From Pelagivirga sediminicola (GTDB taxonomy: Bacteria > Pseudomonadota > Alphaproteobacteria > Rhodobacterales > Rhodobacteraceae), in NCBI RefSeq assembly GCF_003072125.1, contig NZ_QCYH01000002.1:372001-436000 (forward strand): a stretch of 64,000 nucleotides of DNA, given 5' to 3'. The translations under genes were made by a program, and so were the position numbers. Positions 47,168 through 56,048 of this stretch are shown piece after piece; positions within the stretch are counted from its first letter, which is position 1; every line of letters starts with the position of its first letter. The notes beneath the pieces are model-generated. The model did no database searches and had not been told where the DNA came from. It saw only the letters and a list, made by a program, of their open reading frames with translations.

Positions 47168-48544
47168 ATGCTGAAACCCTTGGCCATTGCCCTCCTCGCG
47201 CTTGGGTCGCCCGCCTTTGCCGACACCCGCGTGCCTGCCAGCCAGGCAGAGATCCAGCTTGGGTTCGTGCCGGTGGTCAAGGCGGTGACGCCTGCCGTCG
47301 TCAATATCTACGCGCGCCGCGTGATCGAGGGACGGGCCAGCCCCTTTGCCGATGATCCTTTCTTTGGCCAGCTTTTCCAGAATTTCGGCGCACAGCGGCC
47401 GCGGGTTGAAAACTCGCTCGGCTCCGGCGTGATCCTTGGGTCCGATGGCATTGTCGTGTCCAATTATCATGTGGTGGGGCAGGCGACCGATATCCGCGTC
47501 GTGCTGAACGACCGGCGCGAATTCGACGCGCGCGTGCTGCTGGCCGATGAGGAAAGCGATCTGGCGATCCTCAAGGTGGACGCGGGCGATCTGCCCGCCC
47601 TGACCTTGCGCGACAGCGAAAGCGTCGAAGTGGGCGAGCTGGCGCTGGCCGTCGGCAATCCGTTCGGTGTGGGCCAGACCGTCAGCAGCGGCATTGTGTC
47701 CGGCCTTGCGCGATCCGGCACCGTGACCGGCAACACGCGCGGCTATTTCATCCAGACCGACGCGCCGATCAATCCAGGCAATTCCGGCGGCGCGCTGGTG
47801 GACACGAACGGGCGGCTGATCGGCATCAACACCTCCATCCTGTCGCGCTCCGGCGGATCGAACGGGATCGGCTTTGCCATTCCTGCCACGCTGGTCGGGC
47901 AATTCGTGCAGCAGGCCCGCGCGGGCGAGACGGTGTTTCAGCGCCCCTGGGCCGGTGTCAGCGGCCAGCCCGTGACCTATGACATGGCCGAGGGCCTCGG
48001 CCTGCGGCGCGCGGGCGGTCTTATCCTGTCGGACATGCACGAGGCCAGCCCCTTCGGCGCCGCGGGTCTGGCGCCCGGTGACGTGATCCTTGCCGTTGGC
48101 GGGCGGGAGGTGAACAACCCCGCCGAGATGATCTATCGCATGACGATTGCCGGGCTGGGGACCGATCTGGCCGTGACCGCGCTGCAGGGCGGCGAACGGC
48201 GCGAGATCGCGGTGCCGATGCGCCCCGCGCCCGACAGCCCGCCGCGCGCCACGCTGACGACAGGCGCGCGCGCCGCGGTGCCGGGCGTGACGCTGAGCAC
48301 GATCAACCCGGCGGTGATGGCCGAATATGATCTGCCCCTGACGCTGTCGGGCGTTCTGGTGGAGGATCCGGGCGATATCGGCGCGCGGGCGGGCTTGCGC
48401 GCGGGCGATGTTCTGCGCGGCATCAACGGCGCCGCCGTGACCGACAGCGCCAGTGCCAGCGCGGCGCTGGAGGCGGCGCGCGGCCGTCTGGCGCTGGATG
48501 TGCAGCGCGGGCAGCGGCGGCTGACCATGCGCTTCAGGCTCTAG
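47168..48544 (+). CDS. DegP/DegQ-like periplasmic serine protease
   Basis: A 458-aa protein with a signal peptide (LAIALLALGSPAFA, cut before Asp), a trypsin-like domain with catalytic His (VVSNYHVVG), Asp (EESDLAILK) and Ser (NPGNSGGALV), and two PDZ domains (about 260-350 and 370-455). It degrades or chaperones misfolded envelope proteins. The ATG at 47168 follows AAAGGCACG. It lies two bases before rarA; similar linkage after rplQ is, as far as I recall, common in Rhodobacterales. Confidence 0.93.
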   Translation: MLKPLAIALLALGSPAFADTRVPASQAEIQLGFVPVVKAVTPAVVNIYARRVIEGRASPFADDPFFGQLFQNFGAQRPRVENSLGSGVILGSDGIVVSNYHVVGQATDIRVVLNDRREFDARVLLADEESDLAILKVDAGDLPALTLRDSESVEVGELALAVGNPFGVGQTVSSGIVSGLARSGTVTGNTRGYFIQTDAPINPGNSGGALVDTNGRLIGINTSILSRSGGSNGIGFAIPATLVGQFVQQARAGETVFQRPWAGVSGQPVTYDMAEGLGLRRAGGLILSDMHEASPFGAAGLAPGDVILAVGGREVNNPAEMIYRMTIAGLGTDLAVTALQGGERREIAVPMRPAPDSPPRATLTTGARAAVPGVTLSTINPAVMAEYDLPLTLSGVLVEDPGDIGARAGLRAGDVLRGINGAAVTDSASASAALEAARGRLALDVQRGQRRLTMRFRL

Positions 48545-48546
48545 GG

Positions 48547-49860
48547 ATGGCGGACCTGTTCGATACGGGCGCCGCCGCGCCGGAGGGGCAGGGGCAGGGC
48601 CACCGCCCGCTGGCCGACCGCCTGCGGCCCAAATCGCTGGGCGAGGTGATCGGGCAGGAGCAGGTGCTGGGCCCCGAGGCGCCCTTGGGCGTGATGCTGG
48701 CCGCAGGCAGCCTTGGCAGCCTCATCTTCTGGGGGCCGCCGGGGGTGGGCAAGACCACCATCGCGCGGCTTCTGGCGGATGAGACGGACCTGCATTTCGT
48801 GCAGATCAGCGCGATCTTCTCGGGCGTGGCCGAGCTGAAAAAGGTGTTTCAGGAAGCCCGGCATCGTCGCCAGAACGGCCAAGGCACGCTGCTTTTCGTG
48901 GACGAGATCCACCGCTTCAACAAGGCGCAGCAGGACGGCTTCCTGCCTTACATGGAGGATGGCACGATCCTTCTGGTCGGCGCCACCACCGAGAACCCCA
49001 GTTTCGAGCTGAACGCGGCCCTTCTCAGCCGCTCGCAGGTGTTGGTGCTGACACGCCTGACCCTGTCGGACCTTGAGCGCCTTGCCCAGCGGGCCGAACG
49101 CGAGATGGACCGCGCGCTTCCGCTGGACGGCCCCGCGCGCGAGGCGCTGCTGGAGATGGCTGACGGCGACGGACGCGCCCTGCTCAACCTGATCGAGCAG
49201 ATCGCGGCGTGGAAGGTGGAGGGCAAGCTGGGCACCGAGGGGCTGGCCAGCCGCCTGATGCGCCGCGCGGCGAAATACGACAAGTCGGGGGACGAGCATT
49301 TCAACCTGATCTCGGCGCTGCACAAATCCGTGCGCGGGTCCGATCCGGACGCGGCGCTCTACTGGCTGGCGCGGATGCTGACGGGGGGCGAGGATCCGCG
49401 ATATCTCGCGCGGCGCATCACGCGTATGGCGGTCGAGGATATCGGGCTGGCCGATACGCATGCGCACCGCGTCTGCCTCGATGCGTGGGAGACGTATGAA
49501 CGTCTGGGTAGCCCCGAGGGCGAGCTGGCGCTGGGGCAGGCGGTGACATATCTGGCGCTGGCGCCCAAATCCAACGCCGGCTACGCGGCCTTCAAGGCGG
49601 CGATGCGCGAGGCGAAAAAGACCGGCTCCGAGCCGCCGCCGAAACATATCCTGAACGCGCCGACAAAGCTGATGAAAGAGCAGGGCTATGGCGCCGGATA
49701 CGCCTATGACCACGATGCCGAAGACGGGTTTTCGGGCCAGAACTATTTTCCCGAAACGATGAAGCGGCCGGTGCTCTACCAGCCGGTCGAGCGCGGATTC
49801 GAACGCGAGCTGAAAAAACGTCTCGACTATTTCTCCAAGCTGCGAATGAAGCGAAACTGA
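48547..49860 (+). CDS. rarA: replication-associated recombination protein A (AAA+ ATPase)
   Basis: A 437-aa clamp-loader-like ATPase (also MgsA, homologue of eukaryotic WRNIP1). [22 protein letters not shown], Walker [10 protein letters not shown], Walker [11 protein letters not shown], sensor 1 GATTENPSF and the MgsA C-terminal domain ([24 protein letters not shown]) are present. It acts at stalled forks on single-strand DNA ends. It is probably read together with the protease gene. Confidence 0.95.
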   Translation: MADLFDTGAAAPEGQGQGHRPLADRLRPKSLGEVIGQEQVLGPEAPLGVMLAAGSLGSLIFWGPPGVGKTTIARLLADETDLHFVQISAIFSGVAELKKVFQEARHRRQNGQGTLLFVDEIHRFNKAQQDGFLPYMEDGTILLVGATTENPSFELNAALLSRSQVLVLTRLTLSDLERLAQRAEREMDRALPLDGPAREALLEMADGDGRALLNLIEQIAAWKVEGKLGTEGLASRLMRRAAKYDKSGDEHFNLISALHKSVRGSDPDAALYWLARMLTGGEDPRYLARRITRMAVEDIGLADTHAHRVCLDAWETYERLGSPEGELALGQAVTYLALAPKSNAGYAAFKAAMREAKKTGSEPPPKHILNAPTKLMKEQGYGAGYAYDHDAEDGFSGQNYFPETMKRPVLYQPVERGFERELKKRLDYFSKLRMKRN

Positions 49861-50181
49861 CTGCGTCGGCGCACCGGTGGGTTGTGCGCTCCATGATCTG
49901 CCGCCCTTCGCATCCGTCAAAAAGGCCGTTCAAACGGCGCCCAAGGCACGAAAACGCGACGTCAACCCAATAAAACATGGGTTTTTGCGCTGCTGGACTG
50001 GCGAAAAAACCGGTTTTGTGTTTTCATGTGGCAATGTCGAAATCAGCCAAGTCAACTTGCCGCAGATGCCGATACGCCCCGCGCTGCGATTTCGCACCGC
50101 GTGTCTGATCACTTGAAGCGCCTTAGCGCTGTCCGTTCAACATGATCTGCGGCGACACCAAATAATCAGGGAGAAAATCAT
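49861..50181. other. region upstream of the ABC transporter operon
   Basis: A 321-bp gene-free stretch, partly AT-rich (49920-50060). It contains a 12-bp palindrome AAAACCGGTTTT at 50006-50017, a possible regulator site, and an AATCAGGGAG ribosome site for the following gene. No clear -35/-10 pair found. Confidence 0.5.
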
Positions 50182-51792
50182 ATGACCAAAGCAAAAGACA
50201 GCCGTCTGCAATTGAACCAGGGCCGCAACCTGCATCGCCGCGGCCTGTCGCGCCGCGCGTTTCTGAACCGCTCGGCGCTGGCCGGAGTGGGGGCATCTGC
50301 GGCCGGGGGGCTGTGGACATCGCGCGCGCAGGCCGCGCCGCAGAAGGGCGGCACGTTCCGCTTCGGCATCCATGACGGCAACTCGTCGGACAGCCACGAT
50401 CCGGGCACCTATGTCAGCCGGCAGCAGATCTATCTGGCGCATCAGTACCGCTCGTATCTGACGATGATCAATCCCGACGGCACGCTGGGCAAGGATCTGG
50501 CGACGGCGTGGGAGCCGAACGAGGATGCGTCGGTCTGGACCTTCGAGATCACGCCTGACGCCACGTTCCACAGCGGCAAGCCGGTGGTGGCCGAGGATGT
50601 CGTGAATTCGCTGAATTTCCACCGCGGCGAGAAGTCCACATCGGCGGCGAAGACGCTGCTGTCGGCGGTCATCGACATCCGCGCCGATGGCGAACATACC
50701 GTCGTGGTCGAGCTGGACGGCGGCAATGCCGACGTGCCGTGGCTGATGACGGACTATCATTTCGCCGTCTGCCCCAGCGACGGGGAAGGCGGGATTGACT
50801 GGAAATCCGGCGACGGCTCGGGCCCCTACAAGATCGACGAGGCCGAGTGGGGCGTGCAGTTCAGTCTGTCGCGTCATGAAGGCTGGCATCTGGAGGGGGC
50901 ATGGTTCGACAAGCTGCTGATGCTGGTCCTGAACGATCCCAACGCGCGTCAGACGGCGCTGGTGACGGGCGATGTCGACGCGATTTCGCTGGTGGATCTC
51001 AAGACCAAGTCGCTGCTGGAACGTGATCCGTCCATCGTGATCAAGTCGGTGCCGTCCGCCGCTGCGATCACCATGCCGATGTTCTGCGACACTGCGCCCT
51101 ATACGGACGTGAACGTGCGCAACGCCATGAAGCTGGTGATGGATCGCGACGAGATCATTCAGAAGATCGCGTTTGGCGAGGCAACCAAGGGCAATGATTT
51201 TCACCACAGCCCCGCGATGCCCTATTTCCCCGAAGGGATCGAGCAGCGCGAATACGATCCCGATCAGGCCAAATCCCTGCTGAAAAAGGCCGGAGCCGAG
51301 AATATCGAGGTCAATCTCAGCACTGCCGACTCGGTGTTTTCGGGGGCCGTGGACCTCTGCGTGCTCTATTCCGAGCAGGCCAAGAAGGCCGGGATCACCG
51401 TCAATGTCGTGCGCGAGCCCAATGACGGCTATTACTCCGATGTCTGGCTGAAAAAGCCGTTCACCACGGTCAGCTGGGGCGCGCGTCCGACGCCGGACGT
51501 GATGTACAGCCTTGCCTATGCGCCCGATGCCGCGTGGAACGAATCGCACTGGCAGAACGAGGAGTTCAATCAGCTGCGGCTCAAGGCCAAGGCCGAGCTG
51601 GACGACGAGCTGCGCAGCGAGATGTATCGCGACATGGCGCTGCTGGCGCGCAACGATGGCGGCACGATCATCCCGTTCTTCAACAATTTCGTCTACGCAG
51701 TGCGCGACAACGTCTCGACCGGCGATGACCTTGCGCCCAGCTGGGAGCTGGACGGCGCGCGCGGCCCCAGCCGCTGGTGGTTCAGCAGCTGA
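50182..51792 (+). CDS. peptide/opine-type ABC transporter substrate-binding protein 1
   Basis: A 536-aa SBP_bac_5 protein with a Tat signal (SRRAFLNRSALAGVG, twin Arg at about 23-24) ending in ARAQA. The mature part starts PQKGGTFRFGIHDGNSSDSHDPGTY and includes TFHSGKPVVAEDVV and AFGEATKGNDFHHSPAMP-like segments of the dipeptide/oligopeptide/nickel family. It is followed by a second, similar binding protein gene and the transporter's permeases. Substrate unknown; the Asp/His-rich N-terminus is unusual for peptide binders. Confidence 0.92.
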   Translation: MTKAKDSRLQLNQGRNLHRRGLSRRAFLNRSALAGVGASAAGGLWTSRAQAAPQKGGTFRFGIHDGNSSDSHDPGTYVSRQQIYLAHQYRSYLTMINPDGTLGKDLATAWEPNEDASVWTFEITPDATFHSGKPVVAEDVVNSLNFHRGEKSTSAAKTLLSAVIDIRADGEHTVVVELDGGNADVPWLMTDYHFAVCPSDGEGGIDWKSGDGSGPYKIDEAEWGVQFSLSRHEGWHLEGAWFDKLLMLVLNDPNARQTALVTGDVDAISLVDLKTKSLLERDPSIVIKSVPSAAAITMPMFCDTAPYTDVNVRNAMKLVMDRDEIIQKIAFGEATKGNDFHHSPAMPYFPEGIEQREYDPDQAKSLLKKAGAENIEVNLSTADSVFSGAVDLCVLYSEQAKKAGITVNVVREPNDGYYSDVWLKKPFTTVSWGARPTPDVMYSLAYAPDAAWNESHWQNEEFNQLRLKAKAELDDELRSEMYRDMALLARNDGGTIIPFFNNFVYAVRDNVSTGDDLAPSWELDGARGPSRWWFSS

Positions 51793-51825
51793 TCCATGGG
51801 CCGCCCCCCGTTGGCGGTGAAGAGG

Positions 51826-51855
51826 GGCCCGGCGCAATGGTGCGCCGGGCCTTTT
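51826..51855 (+). terminator. intrinsic terminator after binding protein gene 1
   Basis: An 11-bp stem GGCCCGGCGCA/TGCGCCGGGCC with loop ATGG and tail TTTT. The same stem occurs after binding protein gene 2. Confidence 0.85.
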
Positions 51856-52168
51856 CGCGCTCGCGGGCGATGTGCGAGGCGCCGAGTCGTGTCATGGCGC
51901 GCCCGGCTGGCAAGGCACGCGCCGCGATATGCAATTTTCTTTCATGACAGGCGAAAAACCTGCGGCGCCCGGATGTTGCGCCGGGTTTTGCGAAACACTT
52001 TCCTTGCATCTTCATAAAGTTGTGGATGCGACCCGGCTTTCGTGTTTTGCTGACGGAATGTCGCTTTTGTGCTCACCGCGGGCCTAAGATGCGCCGAAAC
52101 TGTCCAAGCGCCGAGGTCAACGGTCGGCGCCAAGAGAACAAATCAAAAACGACTCACAGGGAGATGAA
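51856..52168. other. spacer between the two binding protein genes
   Basis: A 313-bp stretch without a gene. A second hairpin (CCCGG-N8-CCGGG-TTTT at about 51968-51989) is present; the rest (51990-52130) is less GC-rich and probably carries a separate promoter for binding protein gene 2. Confidence 0.5.
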
Positions 52169-53779
52169 ATGAAAAACTCAATCAATCAGATGATGCTGGA
52201 CCGCCTTGCCGATGCGGCGCGCGAGGGCCGTATCTCGCGGCGCTCCTTCATGCATTATTCGATGGCTGCCGGGGTCACCGCCAGCGCGGCGACCGGCCTG
52301 TGGGGCACCGCCGCCAACGCCGAGCCCAAGCGCGGCGGCACCTTCCGCCTGGCGCAGCATGACGGCAATTCGGGCGACAGCCATGATCCGGGCCTCTATG
52401 AATCCAACGCCGAGATCAATCTGGCGCATACGTTCCGCGCGTTCCTGACGCAGATCAATACCGATCAGTCGCTCGGTGCCGACGTCGCCACCGAATGGTC
52501 GGCGACCCCGGATGCATCCGAGTGGACCTTCAAGCTGAACCCCGCTGCAACCTTTCATTCGGGCGCCAAGGTGACGGCAGAGGATGTCGTCGCCTCGATG
52601 AATTTCCACCGTGGTGAGCAGTCGACCTCGGCGGCCAAATCGCTGCTGGCCGGTGTCACCGATATCGTCGCCGATGACGAGCATACCGTCACCTTCAAGA
52701 TGGAGTCAGGCAACGCCGATCTGCCCTGGCTGATGACGGATTATCACCTCGTCATCCTGCCGCGGAACGAGGACGGCACCGCGAACTGGAAATCCGGCGA
52801 CGGCTGCGGCCCCTACAAGCTGGACAGCTGGGAGCCGGGCGTGAACGCCTCGCTGACGCGCCACGAGGAATGGCACGGGGAAGGCGCCTATTTCGACGCG
52901 GTCGAGATTACGTATGTCAACGATCCGAACGCGCGCCAGACGGCGCTGGTGACCGGCGATGCCGACGCCACCAGCATGATCGAGAACAAGACGATGGCGC
53001 TGCTCGAACGGCGGCCCGACATCACCGTCATCAACGTGCCCTCGGCGCAGGCGGTTACATGGCCGATGTTCTGCGACACCGCGCCTTTCGACAATGTCGA
53101 CGTGCGCAACGCGATCAAGCTGTCGGTCAACCGTCAGGAGCTGATCGACAAGATCGCCTTCGGCGCTGCGACGATGGCCAACGATTTTCACCATTCGCCC
53201 GCCATGCCGTATTGGCCCGATGACATCCCGCAGCGGGAATACGATCCCGAGCAGGCCAGGGCCCTTCTGAAGAAGGCGGGAATGGAAAACCTGTCCGTCG
53301 AAATCAGCACAGCCGATTCGATCACCTCGGGGGCCGTCGACTCTGCTGTGCTCTATTCCGAGCACGCAAAGGCGTCGGGCATCAACATGACCGTCAAGCG
53401 CGAGCCGAACGACGGATATTATTCCGATGTCTGGCTGAAAAAGCCGTGGTGCATGGTTCAGTGGGGCGCGCGTCCCACGCCCGACGTCATGTATTCGCTG
53501 GCCTACAAGGACGACGCGGCCTGGAACGAATCGCACTGGCAGAACGAGGAGTTCAACAAGCTGCTGCGTCAGGCCAAGGCCGAGCTGGACGACACCCTGC
53601 GCGCCGAGATGTATCGCGACATGGCGATTCTGGCCAAGGACGATGGCGGCACGGTGATCCCGTTCTTCCCCAACTTCGTTTACGCAATCAGCAAAAAGGT
53701 CGGCACGACCGGCGAATATGCGGCCAGCTGGCACATGGATGGCTACCGCGCCGCCAGCCGCTGGTGGTTCAATAGCTGA
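52169..53779 (+). CDS. peptide/opine-type ABC transporter substrate-binding protein 2
   Basis: A 536-aa paralogue of binding protein 1, alignable along its full length (RGGTFRLAQHDGNSGDSHDPG; YYSDVWLKKPW; VMYSLAYKDDAAWNESHWQNEEFNKL in pieces). A Tat signal (SRRSFMHYSMAAGVTASAA) ends in ANA. An AGGGAGATG site precedes the start. The tandem duplication suggests two related ligands feeding one transporter. Confidence 0.92.
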   Translation: MKNSINQMMLDRLADAAREGRISRRSFMHYSMAAGVTASAATGLWGTAANAEPKRGGTFRLAQHDGNSGDSHDPGLYESNAEINLAHTFRAFLTQINTDQSLGADVATEWSATPDASEWTFKLNPAATFHSGAKVTAEDVVASMNFHRGEQSTSAAKSLLAGVTDIVADDEHTVTFKMESGNADLPWLMTDYHLVILPRNEDGTANWKSGDGCGPYKLDSWEPGVNASLTRHEEWHGEGAYFDAVEITYVNDPNARQTALVTGDADATSMIENKTMALLERRPDITVINVPSAQAVTWPMFCDTAPFDNVDVRNAIKLSVNRQELIDKIAFGAATMANDFHHSPAMPYWPDDIPQREYDPEQARALLKKAGMENLSVEISTADSITSGAVDSAVLYSEHAKASGINMTVKREPNDGYYSDVWLKKPWCMVQWGARPTPDVMYSLAYKDDAAWNESHWQNEEFNKLLRQAKAELDDTLRAEMYRDMAILAKDDGGTVIPFFPNFVYAISKKVGTTGEYAASWHMDGYRAASRWWFNS

Positions 53780-53794
53780 TCCGCGCAAATACCG

Positions 53795-53820
53795 GGCCCG
53801 GCGCAGTGATGCGCCGGGCC
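53795..53820 (+). promoter_or_regulatory. hairpin after binding protein gene 2 (copy of the 51826 stem)
   Basis: GGCCCGGCGCA/TGCGCCGGGCC with loop GTGA: the same 11-bp stem as at 51826 but followed by GCCTCAG, not by T's. It probably protects mRNA or attenuates, allowing some read-through into the permease genes. Confidence 0.6.
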
Positions 53821-53973
53821 GCCTCAGCCCATCCGTGCCGTGCGCGTGCGGGTTTACGGGCCAAAATCAATGCGATGCAAGGCCCGGATCAACCGGCGTC
53901 ATGGCAAAAAACTGTTAATCCGGTGGCTGGCGTGTTAGCGATGGCATCCCGGAAACAACAGCAGGAGGGATAA

Positions 53974-54930
53974 ATGGGAGACATTCTTGGGCTCGTTGCA
54001 AAACGGCTCGGTCTGGGACTGGTCATTCTACTCGTGATTTCAGTCATCATCTTCTTCATGGTCGAACTTCTTCCCGGCGATATCGCCGAGGCGGTTCTTG
54101 GTCAGGGAGCGACCGAGGAGAACGTCAGGAACCTGCGCGAACAGATGGGGCTGAACGATCCCGCCCTCGTGCGGTATTTCGATTGGCTGAAAGGGGCGGT
54201 CATGCTCGATTTCGGCCGGTCCATCGTGACCCAGGAAACGGTGATGAGCGTGATCGGCGAGCGGTTCCGCAACACGCTGTTCCTTGCCACCTATGCCGCC
54301 GTCATCGCGGTGCCGTTCGCCATCGTGCTGGGTGTCATCGTCGCGCTATTGCGCAACTCGGTCTTCGACCGGGTGGCCAACGTGCTGACGCTGACGTCGA
54401 TCTCCAGCCCGGAATTCTTCCTCGGATATATCCTGATCCTCTATTTCTCGGTCAAGTGGAGCATGTTCCCCGCCATCGCCAGCCTCAGTGACGGCATGTC
54501 GTTCCTGGATCTGCTCGAGCGGACCTTCCTGCCCGCGCTGACGCTGGTCCTGGTGGTCACGGCGCACATGATGCGCATGACGCGGGCGGCCATCATCAAC
54601 CTGCTGGCATCGCCCTATATCGAGATGGCCAAGCTGAAGGGCACGCCGCCCTGGAAGGTGATCGTGCGCCACGCGCTGCCCAACGCATGGGCCCCGATCA
54701 TCAACGTCGTGGCGCTGAACCTTGCCTATCTCATCACCGGCGTCGTGCTGGTCGAGGTGGTGTTCGTCTATCCCGGCATTGGCCAGGCGCTGGTCGACGC
54801 GGTCAGCAAGCGTGACTTCCCCGTTGTTCAAGCCTGCTGCCTGATCTTCGCGGCTACCTTCATCCTGCTCAATCTTGCGGCAGATGTGGGCGCAATCCTG
54901 ACCAACCCGCGCCTGCGGCATCCGAAGTAA
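53974..54930 (+). CDS. ABC transporter permease (DppB type)
   Basis: A 318-aa inner membrane protein with six spans and the BPD_transp_1 signature (EMAKLKGTPPWKVIVRHALPNAWAPIINV, the EAA loop). The N-terminal LGLVILLVISVIIFFMVELLPGD is typical of DppB/OppB. Paired with the next gene as the transmembrane heterodimer. Confidence 0.95.
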   Translation: MGDILGLVAKRLGLGLVILLVISVIIFFMVELLPGDIAEAVLGQGATEENVRNLREQMGLNDPALVRYFDWLKGAVMLDFGRSIVTQETVMSVIGERFRNTLFLATYAAVIAVPFAIVLGVIVALLRNSVFDRVANVLTLTSISSPEFFLGYILILYFSVKWSMFPAIASLSDGMSFLDLLERTFLPALTLVLVVTAHMMRMTRAAIINLLASPYIEMAKLKGTPPWKVIVRHALPNAWAPIINVVALNLAYLITGVVLVEVVFVYPGIGQALVDAVSKRDFPVVQACCLIFAATFILLNLAADVGAILTNPRLRHPK

Positions 54931-54943
54931 GGGAGAGAGAACA

Positions 54944-56044
54944 ATGGAAGATATTGCGACCCTTTTCTACTTTGGCATGTCGCCAAGCGTATTTGCGATC
55001 GTGTATTTCGCGGTGCTTCTCGTCGCGTCCTGCGCGGCGGCCTACTATAACCAGCGCTCGGCCTTCTTGCTGATCTTCTCGCTGACGCTGCTGTCGATCA
55101 TCGTCGGCATCATTGGCGGAGCCAGCGCGCTTTCGATGATCGCCGTCACGGCCTTTGTCATCGCGATGGCGGCTATGATGTCCTATGCGTTCCGCGAGTT
55201 CCTGATCCTCATCGTCTCGACCGAGATGGCCAAGGAATTGCGCACCGCGCCGCTGACGGCCGCCTTCGGCATGTTCATCATCTTCATCTATGCGATCGCC
55301 GGCATCTTCGCGCCGTGGATCGCCCCGCATGGCGAGGCAGAGGTGATCGCGTCCGCCTTTGCGCCTGCGGATGAAAACATGCTGCTGGGCGCCGATCAGC
55401 TGGGCCGCGACATGTTCAGCCGCCTGATCTATGGCACGCGAAACTCCGTGGGATTGGCCCTGACGGCGACGCTGCTGGCGTTCTTCATGGGCGCGTTCGC
55501 GGGGCTTCTGGCCGCCACCAAGGGCGGCTGGTTCGACAATTTCATGGGCCGTGTTGCCGATGTGATCATGTCGATCCCGTCGCTGATCTTCGCGCTTTTG
55601 ATGCTGTCGATCTTCGGCCCCTCGATGCCGGTCATCATCATCGCCGTCGCCATCATCTACGCGCCGCGGGTGTTCCGCCTGACGCGGGCGGTGGCGGGCA
55701 ACGTCGTGGTGATGGACTATATCGAGGCCGCCAAGCTGCGCGGCGAGGGGATGTGGTATCTCATCCGGCGCGAGATCCTGCCGAATTCGACCGCGCCTTT
55801 GATCGCGGAATTCGGTCTGGAATTCTGCTTTGTGTTCCTGCTGGTGGCGGGCCTGTCCTTCCTTGGCCTCGGCATCCAGCCACCCACGGCCGACTGGGGC
55901 TCGATGGTGCGTGAGAACGCGACGCTGATCTCGTTCGGCGAAATCACCCCGCTCATCCCCGCCGCGGCGATCGCGCTGCTGACCGTCGGGGTCAACTTCG
56001 TGGTCGACTGGATGCTGCACCGGTCCTCCGGTCTGAAGGAGTAA
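54944..56044 (+). CDS. ABC transporter permease (DppC type) with extra N-terminal spans
   Basis: A 366-aa permease. Beyond the usual DppC core (LGADQLGRDMFSRLIYGTRNSVGLAL; EAAKLRGEGMWYLIRREILPNSTAPLI) it has about 95 additional N-terminal residues forming three hydrophobic segments before the normal first span. DppC proteins are usually about 280-300 aa, so this is a longer variant. Its added helices could serve assembly with the fused ATPase (inference). Confidence 0.93.
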   Translation: MEDIATLFYFGMSPSVFAIVYFAVLLVASCAAAYYNQRSAFLLIFSLTLLSIIVGIIGGASALSMIAVTAFVIAMAAMMSYAFREFLILIVSTEMAKELRTAPLTAAFGMFIIFIYAIAGIFAPWIAPHGEAEVIASAFAPADENMLLGADQLGRDMFSRLIYGTRNSVGLALTATLLAFFMGAFAGLLAATKGGWFDNFMGRVADVIMSIPSLIFALLMLSIFGPSMPVIIIAVAIIYAPRVFRLTRAVAGNVVVMDYIEAAKLRGEGMWYLIRREILPNSTAPLIAEFGLEFCFVFLLVAGLSFLGLGIQPPTADWGSMVRENATLISFGEITPLIPAAAIALLTVGVNFVVDWMLHRSSGLKE

Positions 56045-56048
56045 TCAT

